DNA of 64,000 bases from Paucidesulfovibrio gracilis DSM 16080 (GTDB taxonomy: Bacteria > Desulfobacterota > Desulfovibrionia > Desulfovibrionales > Desulfovibrionaceae): contig NZ_FUYC01000007.1 of the NCBI RefSeq assembly GCF_900167125.1, forward strand, positions 1 through 64,000, given 5' to 3'. A model generated the notes under the pieces. The model had not been told where the DNA came from. It saw only the letters and a program-made list of their open reading frames with translations, and did no database searches. Position numbers and translations under genes: made by a program. Positions 53,073 to 61,503 of the stretch are shown here, piece by piece; position 1 is the stretch's first letter; the number at the start of each line of letters is the position of its first letter.

Positions 53073-53074
53073 AG

Positions 53075-53383
53075 CTAATCCTTCAGCGTGGAAACTTCAC
53101 GGGTTTTCGTGGTGCCGAATCGTTTGGCAACCACTACGATGATGGACAGCACCAGCGTGGCTTCGGCCGCGGCCAAACCCATGACCAGAAGCGTGCCCAA
53201 CTGTCCCAGAACCGCGTCGGTTTCGGTAAGCTGCGCGGCCGCCACAATGGACAGCCCGGCACCGTTGAGCATCAGCTCTACGGCAATCAGCATACCGACC
53301 AGACTTCGGCGCTGTGCAATCCCAAAGAGCCCCAGGCAGAGCAGCAGGAGCGCAACCAGTTGATACAACGTGAGCGGACTCAT
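53075..53383 (-). CDS. nuoK: NADH-quinone oxidoreductase subunit K
   Basis: This 102-residue protein has three transmembrane helices, with the buried glutamates in LVGMLIAVELMLNGAGL (helix 2) and AAAEATLVLSIIVVV (helix 3), which make the first proton half-channel. ATG 53383 overlaps the nuoJ stop as ATGA, and the GGGGGAAG ribosome site supports it. The longer upstream frame was rejected. Confidence 0.93.
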   Translation of the reverse strand: MSPLTLYQLVALLLLCLGLFGIAQRRSLVGMLIAVELMLNGAGLSIVAAAQLTETDAVLGQLGTLLVMGLAAAEATLVLSIIVVVAKRFGTTKTREVSTLKD

Positions 53384-53889
53384 TTCTTCCCCCTCTTCTC
53401 CCAAGCCAGCAGCACGGCTCCCGACATGGCCACCAGCAGCACCACGGAGATCAGCTCAAAAGCCAGGAAATAGGAGCTGAGCAGCCCCTCTCCGAGTTGC
53501 TGGATAGAGACCTCCGCGGGCATCAACGAACTTGCCGGCGGCCGATTCATGATCAGCCACGCCAAGACGCCCCCCACGGACATGACCGCGCCCAGTGCGT
53601 ACAGATGTTGCCGCACCGGAGCGGGTTCGCTCTCATCGCCATGCCCGTGCGCATCCGTGAGCATGACCGCGAAGAAAATCAACACGGCCACTGCGCCGAC
53701 ATAAATCAGCAGTTGCATGAACGCCATAAACGGGGTTCCGAGCAACATATACATACCGGCAACGCCAATGAGCGTACTGATCAGACCGATCAAGGCACGC
53801 ACAAGACTGCTGCTGCCGACCGCCACGATCCCGCCCCCGAGAATGATGAGGGCGTAGACCCAAAATGCGATTTTAGCCATCAGTTCCAT
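53380..53889 (-). CDS. nuoJ: NADH-quinone oxidoreductase subunit J
   Basis: This 169-residue protein has five transmembrane helices. The helix-3 region LLIYVGAVAVLIFFAVMLTDA is the NuoJ signature that includes the pi-bulge segment controlling the E-channel. It overlaps nuoK by 4 bp and follows nuoI by 5 bp. It belongs to the central axis of the membrane arm. Confidence 0.93.
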   Translation of the reverse strand: MELMAKIAFWVYALIILGGGIVAVGSSSLVRALIGLISTLIGVAGMYMLLGTPFMAFMQLLIYVGAVAVLIFFAVMLTDAHGHGDESEPAPVRQHLYALGAVMSVGGVLAWLIMNRPPASSLMPAEVSIQQLGEGLLSSYFLAFELISVVLLVAMSGAVLLAWEKRGKK

Positions 53890-53894
53890 AGTGC

Positions 53895-54485
53895 CTACGC
53901 CTCACTCTTTGCCGCGCTTGCCGTGTCCGCCGCGGAAGCGCCGGGGACGGCTTTTGCGGATTGTTCAGCCTGACGCTGAAGCCGTTGCAGCAGGTCGAAC
54001 TTAAAGTCGTCCCTGCTGGTTCCCACCAGATAGATATTGTTGGAATACCGCAACGACCCCACCGGGCAATTCTCAATGCACGTCCCGCACAAGCTGCACA
54101 GGCTGTAATCGTACATGAATTTGGCAGGTTCCTTGGGAGCCTTGGGCTTTTTGACCTTTTCCCCACGCTCCTCGGCTTCCTTCATGGCCTGCTCTTCTTC
54201 GGGAGTCGGCTTGGGAGCCTTGGCCTTGACCACCGTAAGGCATCCGCTGGGGCAGTTGGTCACACACATCATGCAGGCGATACATTTGGCCTTGAGCGGA
54301 TCCTTGGGCTTGGGCACCAGTTCCACATGCCCGCCAAACGTCTGCTCCACGTCCTCGTCCACGGTTTCACGGGGATAATGCACCGTGACCGTGGGCTGCA
54401 CAAAGTACTTGCCCGTGACCCGCAAGCCCACAAACAGGCTCCAGAGATCCTTGACGCTTTGAATAACTTCTTTCACTGCACTCAT
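53895..54485 (-). CDS. nuoI: NADH-quinone oxidoreductase subunit I, with charged linker between clusters
   Basis: This 196-residue protein has two ferredoxin motifs, C68-x2-C71-x2-C74-x3-C78 and C130-x2-C133-x2-C136-x3-C140, ligating the N6a and N6b clusters. The 51 residues between them contain a lysine/glutamate-rich segment (KAPKPTPEEEQAMKEAEERG) absent from the E. coli or Thermus proteins, and the C-terminal 25 residues are Ala-rich. ATG 54485 gives a normal N-terminal amphipathic anchor. It bridges NuoB and the quinone region with whatever supplies electrons in place of NuoEFG. Confidence 0.92.
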   Translation of the reverse strand: MSAVKEVIQSVKDLWSLFVGLRVTGKYFVQPTVTVHYPRETVDEDVEQTFGGHVELVPKPKDPLKAKCIACMMCVTNCPSGCLTVVKAKAPKPTPEEEQAMKEAEERGEKVKKPKAPKEPAKFMYDYSLCSLCGTCIENCPVGSLRYSNNIYLVGTSRDDFKFDLLQRLQRQAEQSAKAVPGASAADTASAAKSEA

Positions 54486-54502
54486 TTGTTTTCCGCCCTC
54501 CC

Positions 54503-55474
54503 CTAGAACACCTTCATGAAGAAAGCGGTTGCCAAAAGGTTCACCGTCCCCAGCGGCAACAGCCACTTCCAGTTGATGTTCAGCAACTGGACAAAGGTCA
54601 CGCGGGGATATGTCCAGCGGATCCAGATGATGAACAGCAAAATCGCGTAGGCCTTGGGCAGGAACCACCACCAGCCGTCCGATCCGAACGGTCCCTGGTA
54701 GCCGCCCAGGAAAAGCACGGTGGCCACACTGGCGACCACAACCATGTACGCGTACTCGGCCATGAAGAAGAGTCCGAAGCCCATGCTCGAGAATTCCGTA
54801 TGGAACCCGGCCGTAAGCTCGGATTCTGCTTCGGGAAGGTCGAACGGCGCACGGTTTGTTTCGCCCACGGCGCTAATGATGAAGATGATGAAGGCCAATG
54901 GCTGCCAGACCACATTCCATTGCCAGGGCCATGCGCCCTGCCCTTCGGTGATCGCCACAAAATCCAGTGTGCCGGTCATGAAGGCCACGGCCAGCACGGA
55001 CAGCAGCAACGGAATTTCATAGGCCACGGACTGCGCCACGGCACGGGCCGCACCGAGCAGGCCGTATTTGTTGTTGGAGGCCCAGCCCGCCAGGAGCAGG
55101 GCCAGAACGTTGAATCCGGCAAAGGCCAGGATCAAAAGCATGCCCAGATTGATCTGCATGCCTGTGAGGATCGGCCCGTACGGCAACACCAGGAACAGCA
55201 ACAACACCGGGAACATGGACAGCAAGGGCGCCATCCAGAACAAGATGGGATCTGCTCCGTTGGGCATGACAAGCTGCTTACACATCAGCTTGATGCCGTC
55301 CACGAGCGGCTGCAGGATACCCTGCGGGCCAACCTCGAAGGGGCCGGGCCGACGCTGGATGAACCCGGCGCCTTTGCGTTCGAAATAGACCAACACCAAG
55401 GCGTTCAGGCCGACCCAGGCCATGATCGCAATCAAGGCGATGATCATATGCAAGAGTTGGGGATGAATGCTCAT
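54503..55474 (-). CDS. nuoH: NADH-quinone oxidoreductase subunit H
   Basis: This 323-residue protein has eight transmembrane helices. The sequence shows the quinone-channel signature VYFERKGAGFIQRRPGPFEVGPQGILQPLVDGIKLMCKQ near residue 30 and the E-channel glutamates in SAVGETNRAPFDLPEAESELTAGFHTEFSSMGFGLFFMAEY. It connects the hydrophilic and membrane arms. AGGGAGCGAGA precedes the ATG. Confidence 0.95.
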   Translation of the reverse strand: MSIHPQLLHMIIALIAIMAWVGLNALVLVYFERKGAGFIQRRPGPFEVGPQGILQPLVDGIKLMCKQLVMPNGADPILFWMAPLLSMFPVLLLFLVLPYGPILTGMQINLGMLLILAFAGFNVLALLLAGWASNNKYGLLGAARAVAQSVAYEIPLLLSVLAVAFMTGTLDFVAITEGQGAWPWQWNVVWQPLAFIIFIISAVGETNRAPFDLPEAESELTAGFHTEFSSMGFGLFFMAEYAYMVVVASVATVLFLGGYQGPFGSDGWWWFLPKAYAILLFIIWIRWTYPRVTFVQLLNINWKWLLPLGTVNLLATAFFMKVF

Positions 55475-55483
55475 TCTCGCTCC

Positions 55484-56656
55484 CTACCTGTCGATTTCCG
55501 GAATGATCAGGTCCAGACTGCCCAGGACCGCCACGGCGTCCGCCAGCAACATTCCCCGGCACGCCTCGGCAAAACAACTCAAGTTGGAGAAGCCCGGAGC
55601 GCGCAGCTTGATGCGATATGGAACCTTGCTGCCGTCGCTGACAACGTAGACACCGACCTTGCCCCGGCCGCCTTCCACCGCGAAGTAGGCCTCACCGGCA
55701 GGCATCTTGGCCTGCGGCTTGGGTGCGCCCTTGACCAGGTGCGGCCCTTCGGCACCGGGAAGCTGTTCCAGAGCCTGCTCAATGATGCGGCAACTCTGTT
55801 CCATTTCCTCCATGCGGACCAAGTAGCGCCCCATGGAACAGGCCGTTGTCTCGGTAGGCACCTTAAAGTCGAAGCGGTCGTACACGCCGAACGGTTCGCT
55901 TACGCGCAGGTCGTAGGCCAGACCCGCACCGCGGGCAACGGGACCGGTAGCGCCGTAGCGGGCCACCATGTCCTTGTCCATGATACCGATGTCTTCCACA
56001 CGTTTGCGCAGAATGATGTTGTCCGTGACCAGATCCTTGTACATGGGCAGGCGTTCACGGAACCGGGCAATGAATGCCTTGGTTCCTTCAAGGAACGTTT
56101 CGTCCAGGTCGCAGGCAACGCCGCCAAGACGGAAGTAGGAATAGGTCAGGCGGGAGGCTGTCGGCCGCTGAAGCAAATCCAGCAGATGTTCACGATCATC
56201 GAACGCGTACATGATGGGCGTGAACGCGCCCAGGTCCAGAATGTAGGCGCCCCACCAGAGCAGATGCGAGGTGAGGCGGTTCATTTCATTGGTGATGACG
56301 CGGATGTATTCGGCCCGTTCAGGCACTTCGATCCCGGCGAGTTTTTCAACCGCACCGCAATAGGCCCAGTTCCAAGCCAGGGGATGACCGTAGTCCACAC
56401 GGCCCATATTGGGCATGAACTGTCCCCAGGTTTTGGTCTCGCCCATTTTCTCGTGCATCCTGTGCAAATAGCCGAACACGGGTTCAGCGCGCAGGATGTA
56501 CTCGCCATCCAGTTCGAGGACCACGCGCAACACTCCGTGCGTGGAGGGATGCTGTGGTCCCAAGTTCAAAATGAGGGAATCGGGCCGGGCTTCTTTGGCG
56601 AAATTCCTGGTATAGAAATCGCCGCCGACCTGTTCCAGATTGGGATAACGTGTCAT
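55484..56656 (-). CDS. nuoD: NADH-quinone oxidoreductase subunit D (49 kDa)
   Basis: This 390-residue protein has the quinone-site pattern NLGPQHPSTHGVLRVVLELDGE (the invariant histidines on the 49-kDa loop) and RGLMLAD-like GMLLADAVAVLGSLDLIIPEIDR at the C terminus. It is a separate gene from nuoC, as in Thermus and not the fused E. coli form. Together with NuoB it forms the quinone-reduction cavity. Confidence 0.95.
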   Translation of the reverse strand: MTRYPNLEQVGGDFYTRNFAKEARPDSLILNLGPQHPSTHGVLRVVLELDGEYILRAEPVFGYLHRMHEKMGETKTWGQFMPNMGRVDYGHPLAWNWAYCGAVEKLAGIEVPERAEYIRVITNEMNRLTSHLLWWGAYILDLGAFTPIMYAFDDREHLLDLLQRPTASRLTYSYFRLGGVACDLDETFLEGTKAFIARFRERLPMYKDLVTDNIILRKRVEDIGIMDKDMVARYGATGPVARGAGLAYDLRVSEPFGVYDRFDFKVPTETTACSMGRYLVRMEEMEQSCRIIEQALEQLPGAEGPHLVKGAPKPQAKMPAGEAYFAVEGGRGKVGVYVVSDGSKVPYRIKLRAPGFSNLSCFAEACRGMLLADAVAVLGSLDLIIPEIDR

Positions 56657-56676
56657 AGCTCAATCCTTCCCGTTGC

Positions 56677-57210
56677 CTAGCCTTCGGCCGGTGCTTCTTC
56701 GGCGGGTTCGTCCGCGAACAGCGCCTCAACAGCGGCGCTGCAGGTCTCCGTTTCATACAGCGACATCAGACTCTTCAGCCCGGTACGCTTTTTGTCGGTC
56801 TTCAGCAGCGGCGGCTGGATGCGTTGATCTTCTTCCGCCGGCAACAGCAGAGGAATGAGGTTGGCATGCCCCTCAAAAACAACACCGTGAAAATCGCAGG
56901 TTTCCCGCTCATGCCAATCCGCGCCCTGGAAGATGTCCGAGATGGTGGGAACCGTGGGCTCCTCACCGGAAACCAACACCTTGAGCGTAATCCGCCCCGG
57001 TTTGGTCATCTTGTCAAAATGGTACACCACGAGCATTCCGTCCGTGGTATCCAGGGCCAATACGTCCTCCACGAACCAACCGTCTTTGTAGAGACGTTGT
57101 GCGGCTTTCCGCAGGACAGTCGGTTTAAGGAAGAACACCCATTCCTGGCCTGTTTTGGCAAAATCGGCCCGGGCTTTACATTCCACAGGAAGGCCGTCGA
57201 ACAATTTCAT
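56677..57210 (-). CDS. nuoC: NADH-quinone oxidoreductase subunit C (30 kDa)
   Basis: This 177-residue protein shows the respiratory-chain 30-kDa signature ERETCDFHGVVFEGHANLIPLLLPAEED near residue 102. It stabilises NuoD. An acidic, Ala/Glu-rich tail (ALFADEPAEEAPAEG) ends the protein. The stop is 20 bp before the nuoD ATG, and the start is two bases after the nuoB stop. Confidence 0.93.
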   Translation of the reverse strand: MKLFDGLPVECKARADFAKTGQEWVFFLKPTVLRKAAQRLYKDGWFVEDVLALDTTDGMLVVYHFDKMTKPGRITLKVLVSGEEPTVPTISDIFQGADWHERETCDFHGVVFEGHANLIPLLLPAEEDQRIQPPLLKTDKKRTGLKSLMSLYETETCSAAVEALFADEPAEEAPAEG

Positions 57211-57211
57211 A

Positions 57212-57763
57212 TCAGCCCTCCTCCTTCAGCGCGGGAACCGGCCACCAGCGGCGTCCCGTGATCTGCTGCTGCAGCGTGAACAACCCCTCGAGCAGCCCCT
57301 CCGGACGGGGAGGACACCCGGGGACATAGACATCCACGGGAACGAGCGTATCGATTCCCTCCACCAGGTTGTAGGCTCCCTTGAAATTAAACGGCCCACC
57401 AGAGATGGCACAGTTGCCCATGGCCAAAACGTACTTCGGTGCGGGCATCTGCTCGTACAGACGGACAATGGCGGGAGCCATCTTCTTGGTCACAGTACCG
57501 GCCACGATCATCAAATCGGCCTGCCGCGGGGAAGGCCGGAACACCTCGGCGCCGAAGCGGGCCAGGTCGTACCGGGCCATACCGGTGCTCATCATTTCGA
57601 TGGCGCAGCAAGCCAGTCCAAAGGTCATGGGCCAGATGGACATGGCCCGACAGACATTGAGGATCTTGTCCACAAGCTGGATCTGGACCAGTGCCGGCTC
57701 CACAGTCCCCGCGGTTTGCCGCAGGGTTGCCAGTTCCTCTACAGATTGATTCGGCGTGGCCAT
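57212..57763 (-). CDS. nuoB: NADH-quinone oxidoreductase subunit B (PSST)
   Basis: This 183-residue protein carries the N2 cluster ligands: vicinal cysteines C52-C53 in [10 protein letters not shown], a third in [10 protein letters not shown] and a fourth in [10 protein letters not shown]2 is the terminal [4Fe-4S] that reduces quinone. It overlaps nuoA by 25 bp. All expected residues for function are intact. Confidence 0.95.
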   Translation of the reverse strand: MATPNQSVEELATLRQTAGTVEPALVQIQLVDKILNVCRAMSIWPMTFGLACCAIEMMSTGMARYDLARFGAEVFRPSPRQADLMIVAGTVTKKMAPAIVRLYEQMPAPKYVLAMGNCAISGGPFNFKGAYNLVEGIDTLVPVDVYVPGCPPRPEGLLEGLFTLQQQITGRRWWPVPALKEEG

Positions 57764-58119
57764 GAAAACACCCCTTTAGCCCAGAAATAGACAATGGATA
57801 CGCCCAGAACGAAAAGGAAAATAAAGACCTTGACGAACGGCAACCAGCCCTCGATGGAGCCATAGGCCGTGGCCACCGGGAACAGGTACAGCACGTCCAC
57901 GTCGAACGCGAGAAAGATCAAAGCGTAACAGTAATAGGAAATGCCCCACTTGACCCAGGAACTGCCATGCGGACGCATGCCGCACTCAAACGGCATTCCC
58001 AGATCGCCTCCTCTGGCCTGCGGCCCAAGCAGCACGGCCAGAATCAGCGGACCAACCCCGAAGAGCAGCCCGCCGAGTAGAAACAGCACAATGGCAAGAT
58101 GCAACCAACTGAAGACCAT
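57739..58119 (-). CDS. nuoA: NADH-quinone oxidoreductase subunit A
   Basis: This 126-residue protein has three transmembrane helices and the family loop [38 protein letters not shown], containing the cysteine on loop 1-2 that responds to the active/deactive state. It is the first gene of the operon. AGAGGT is placed ahead of the ATG. No nuoE, F or G precedes it. Confidence 0.95.
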   Translation of the reverse strand: MVFSWLHLAIVLFLLGGLLFGVGPLILAVLLGPQARGGDLGMPFECGMRPHGSSWVKWGISYYCYALIFLAFDVDVLYLFPVATAYGSIEGWLPFVKVFIFLFVLGVSIVYFWAKGVFSWPRRINL

Positions 58120-58331
58120 ACGTGACCTCTACCCCTTGTTTTGTGCGGCGCCCGAATTCGGCCCGGGCGCATGCCACCTACACGGAATGGTGCTTTTTTT
58201 TGCCCCATAACCCAAGTTACGTCAAGAACTTCGTGAAATATTTCATCTAGTGTCGCGGCATTCAAGGCATGCCCTGGCTTACCTCGCGTACGCCCTCCCC
58301 CTCGATTTTACATCCGAAAAAGAGACAAAAC
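58120..58331. promoter_or_regulatory. nuo promoter region with perfect palindrome
   Basis: This is the 212-bp gap upstream of nuoA, shared with the 3' end of the GGDEF gene. TGAAATATTTCA at 58234-58245 is a perfect 12-bp palindrome, located 10-15 bp upstream (minus direction) of a TTGACG that could be a -35. It may be an operator for the nuo operon. The regulator is unknown. Confidence 0.35.
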
Positions 58332-59645
58332 TCATTCACCGGACGTTGAGCACCACTTTCGGCCGGACCGCTTTGCGGCATACATGGCCGTATCCGCCAG
58401 ATGCAGCAATTCCCCAGCAGTTGTCGCATCATGCGGAAACATGCTGATACCAAGCGTGGCGCCCACAAAATGCTTTTCCCCGGCAACGTCAAACGGCTCC
58501 TCCAGGGAAGACAACAGCTCCTGAGCAACATGCTCCGCGTTTTCCAATGAATCCACAGCAGAAAGCAGGACGCCGAATTCGTCGCCGCCGATCCGGGCCA
58601 GGGTGTCGGCCGAGCGTACACGCTGCCCGAAACGATGCGCCACGGAGCGCAAGACCTCATCCCCGACCTGGTGACCAAAGCCATCGTTGATCTTTTTGAA
58701 ATTGTTCAGATCAATGAAAAAAATCGCCATTTTGTTGCCGTAGCGCTCAGCGCTCTGCAAAAAATGCTCAAGACGATCAAAGAACAATGTCCTGTTCGGA
58801 ACCCCGGTCAGCTCATCAAAATTCGCCCGTCGGTGCAGGTTCAGCTCACAGGTTTTGCGGGCCGTGACGTCTTCCACCACTCCCTCAATCACCTTCTCTT
58901 CACCGCCCCGAACCAACCGGGAGCTTTCCGAAAGCCAAACGATCTGCCCATCGGCGCGCCGCACCTGGTATTCCCAATTGGAAACATACCCCTCTTCATC
59001 CAACGTTTCCAAATAGAGGCGATATTGTTCGGCATCCAAAACCATCGACTGGATCAAGCCCGGCACCTCCACCATGTCGTCCGGACATTCATATCCCAGG
59101 ACGCGGGCCAAGGCAGGATTGGCTTCAATCAACGTCCCGTCCAGTCGCATTTGAAAAATCCCTTCAACGGCTTTGACAAAAAAGCTACGATACCGCTCCT
59201 CGGCGCGGCCCAGGGCTTCCGCAGCCCGTTTGCGCCGTACGATTTCATGTTCCAGACGAGTCTTTTGCCGGTGCAAATCCAAAAAAACCTTCACCTTGCT
59301 GCGCAGCATGTACGGATCCACGGGACGCAACAGATAGTCCACGGCACCGGCCTCGTATCCGAGTTTCACCGATGCCTCGTCCTGAAAAATGGAGGTGATA
59401 AAGATAACAGGGACATGCCGACCGCGATCCATTTCCTTGATGGTTCGGCACGTATCGTACCCATCCATTCCCGGCATTTGGATATCCAGCAAAATCAGCG
59501 CGAAGTCATGTTCACGCACCAATTCCACGGCCTCATGTCCATTTTCCGCCATGCGAACCACACAGTCGTGCTTTTTGAGCAACTGTTCCAAAAGCACCAG
59601 GTTCATGGGCGTATCGTCCACAATGAGAATTTCCAACGGATTCAC
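58332..59645 (-). CDS. Response regulator with PAS and GGDEF domains (diguanylate cyclase)
   Basis: This 437-residue protein consists of a receiver domain (1-120, acidic D10-D11, phospho-acceptor D54 in ILLDIQMPGMDGYD), a short coiled coil, a PAS domain (about 155-265, GIFQMRLDGTLIEANPALARVLGY, with PAC) and a GGDEF domain (about 270-430) with intact ARIGGDEFG, so c-di-GMP synthesis is likely. No EAL domain. The start is GTG 59645, chosen because AGGAGAG is correctly spaced. It lies 11 bp after the ComB-like gene and shares its direction, so the two form an operon. Confidence 0.9.
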   Translation of the reverse strand: MNPLEILIVDDTPMNLVLLEQLLKKHDCVVRMAENGHEAVELVREHDFALILLDIQMPGMDGYDTCRTIKEMDRGRHVPVIFITSIFQDEASVKLGYEAGAVDYLLRPVDPYMLRSKVKVFLDLHRQKTRLEHEIVRRKRAAEALGRAEERYRSFFVKAVEGIFQMRLDGTLIEANPALARVLGYECPDDMVEVPGLIQSMVLDAEQYRLYLETLDEEGYVSNWEYQVRRADGQIVWLSESSRLVRGGEEKVIEGVVEDVTARKTCELNLHRRANFDELTGVPNRTLFFDRLEHFLQSAERYGNKMAIFFIDLNNFKKINDGFGHQVGDEVLRSVAHRFGQRVRSADTLARIGGDEFGVLLSAVDSLENAEHVAQELLSSLEEPFDVAGEKHFVGATLGISMFPHDATTAGELLHLADTAMYAAKRSGRKWCSTSGE

Positions 59646-59656
59646 GACCAACTCTC

Positions 59657-60361
59657 CTATGAGGTTGCCGTGGAAGCGGCGATCGGAACCAGCGCGGGCA
59701 ACCCGAAATCCGATGTCACGACTTCCAGCGCCGTTTCCTGACTGTCCAACATCATGCAGGCGTCAAAATCTTCAGACGGCGCATCCGTCCGGGCGGGATC
59801 GTCGAACATGGCCGCCGCTGGTCGGTTGCGCAGGTGACCGTAAAGCACCTGATGATTATTCGGATAATCTTCCACCGCGTTTTTCAAAAACATGGCACAC
59901 ATGGAATTTTCCAGGCTGCGCTGTCCATCGGCTCCGGCGGGAGCCACCAAAGCGACCTCGTCGGCATTGGAGGATTCCAACGCCTGCGCCACGGCGGTAA
60001 TATTGCCGAAAAAGAAAGGGAAAATTCGATTATGGTCCCGCAATCGAACAATAGCGGGTACGGCACCGGAGGACACGAGCACCACGGTTCGGTCCCGGAG
60101 GTCCGCCTCGCGGCACAGGGTGGGAGAACACGGCAGGTCAAACCCTTGCGGCGTGATGCCGTCCCATTCCCCGGCGAGCAACCAGTCCGGATGCCGTGCA
60201 TGCACCTCGGCCGCCTCCTCTGGGTCGCTTGCCAGCAAGACCTTGGCACCGGACTGGATCACCGCGTACGCAGTCGCCCATGCACGGAAAACATTCGCCA
60301 CAGCCACCACGCCCACGGAGTCAGGTACGGCATCCAGGTTCTCAAAAATGGTCAAACGCAT
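59657..60361 (-). CDS. 2-phosphosulfolactate phosphatase (ComB)-like protein, divergent
   Basis: This 234-residue protein follows the ComB pattern (2-phosphosulfolactate phosphatase, coenzyme M pathway): [14 protein letters not shown] in place of VDVLRATTT, then [17 protein letters not shown] in place of GE-GFDLGNSP, and [13 protein letters not shown] where ComB has TTSNGTxA. Motif residues are altered (D to N, GNSP to PCSP), so the original reaction may be lost. The GGAGG ribosome site and ATG 60361 set the start. It is followed 11 bp later by the GGDEF regulator. Role unknown. Confidence 0.68.
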   Translation of the reverse strand: MRLTIFENLDAVPDSVGVVAVANVFRAWATAYAVIQSGAKVLLASDPEEAAEVHARHPDWLLAGEWDGITPQGFDLPCSPTLCREADLRDRTVVLVSSGAVPAIVRLRDHNRIFPFFFGNITAVAQALESSNADEVALVAPAGADGQRSLENSMCAMFLKNAVEDYPNNHQVLYGHLRNRPAAAMFDDPARTDAPSEDFDACMMLDSQETALEVVTSDFGLPALVPIAASTATS

Positions 60362-60497
60362 GAGATCCTCCGGTTTGACCGGAAGATATTTCACATTTCC
60401 AGCACACAGTAAAGGGGGGACCGCTGTTCTTGATTATTGCACCCGCAGCCCGTATGGAGAAATCCCCACCACGCTGTATCCCCCCTGCGGAGGCACT

Positions 60498-61466
60498 ATG
60501 CATCGCAAAAAACGCGTCCTGGTTACGGGCGGAGCCGGGTTCCTCGGCTCCCACATCTGCGAGTCGCTCCTCACGAAAGGGCACGAGGTGCTCTGCGTGG
60601 ATAATTTTTTTACCGGCGGGAAGGAAAACATCCTCCATCTCCGGGACAATCCGCACTTCGAACTGCTGCGGCACGACGTGACGTTCCCGCTCTATGTCGA
60701 GGTCGATGAGATATACAGCCTGGCATGCCCCGCATCTCCCATCCATTACCAGCAGGATCCGGTGCAAACCACCAAAACAGCGGTACACGGCTCCATCAAC
60801 ATGCTCGGGCTGGCAAAACGCATTAAGGCCAAAATTCTATTGGCCTCCACATCCGAGGTTTACGGCGACCCCGCCCGGCATCCCCAAACCGAGGACTACT
60901 GGGGCAATGTAAACCCCATTGGTCCCCGCGCCTGCTACGATGAGGGCAAACGATGCGCCGAAACCCTGTTTTTCGACTATCGCCGCCAACACGGATTGAA
61001 CATCCGCGTGGCCCGAATATTCAACACCTATGGCCCGCGCATGGCCGTGGACGACGGCCGCGTGGTCTCCAACTTCATCATGCAGGCGCTGCGGGGCCAG
61101 CCCATCACCATTTACGGAGACGGCAGTCAAACCCGGTCCTTTTGCTATGTGGAAGACATGGTGGAAGGATTGCAATGTTTTATGAATTTGAAAAGCGACA
61201 ACCCCGGTCCGATGAACCTGGGTAACCCCGTGGAATCGACAATACGGGAAATCGCGGAAACCGTGTTGCGGCTGACGGGATCCGGGTCGCATATTGAACA
61301 CCGGCCGCTGCCGGAGAACGACCCTGTCCAGCGCTGCCCCGACATCGGCCGGGCCAGACAACACCTGGGCTGGGAACCGCGTGTGACCCTGGAAGAAGGA
61401 TTGTCGCGTACTATCGAATATTTCCGCACGGTACTCAACAAAGAGCGCGCCCGCCCCCCCTTTTGA
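60498..61466 (+). CDS. UDP-glucuronate decarboxylase (UDP-xylose synthase) family
   Basis: This 322-residue extended SDR has the NAD motif [17 protein letters not shown] at residues 9-25, the catalytic triad TSEVYGDP (T/S) and Y-x3-K in [10 protein letters not shown], and the family-specific [25 protein letters not shown] plus [18 protein letters not shown]. It most closely matches UXS, which turns UDP-glucuronate into UDP-xylose for surface polysaccharide. ATG 60498, with GGAGG, was chosen; the 180-residue longer frame upstream runs through an intergenic region and the opposite-strand gene. Confidence 0.9.
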   Translation: MHRKKRVLVTGGAGFLGSHICESLLTKGHEVLCVDNFFTGGKENILHLRDNPHFELLRHDVTFPLYVEVDEIYSLACPASPIHYQQDPVQTTKTAVHGSINMLGLAKRIKAKILLASTSEVYGDPARHPQTEDYWGNVNPIGPRACYDEGKRCAETLFFDYRRQHGLNIRVARIFNTYGPRMAVDDGRVVSNFIMQALRGQPITIYGDGSQTRSFCYVEDMVEGLQCFMNLKSDNPGPMNLGNPVESTIREIAETVLRLTGSGSHIEHRPLPENDPVQRCPDIGRARQHLGWEPRVTLEEGLSRTIEYFRTVLNKERARPPF

Positions 61467-61503
61467 GGACACCTAACAGGCTGTTGAAAAACGCTCCGGC
61501 GCC

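Noticed and set aside
54800-56680. 626-codon open frame antisense to nuoH and nuoD
   Set aside because: Antisense shadow of clear complex I genes.
61475-61495. GGCTGTTGAAAAACGC resembling an insertion-sequence end
   Set aside because: A single short match between convergent genes without a partner repeat or transposase nearby. Chance or a remnant too small to support.
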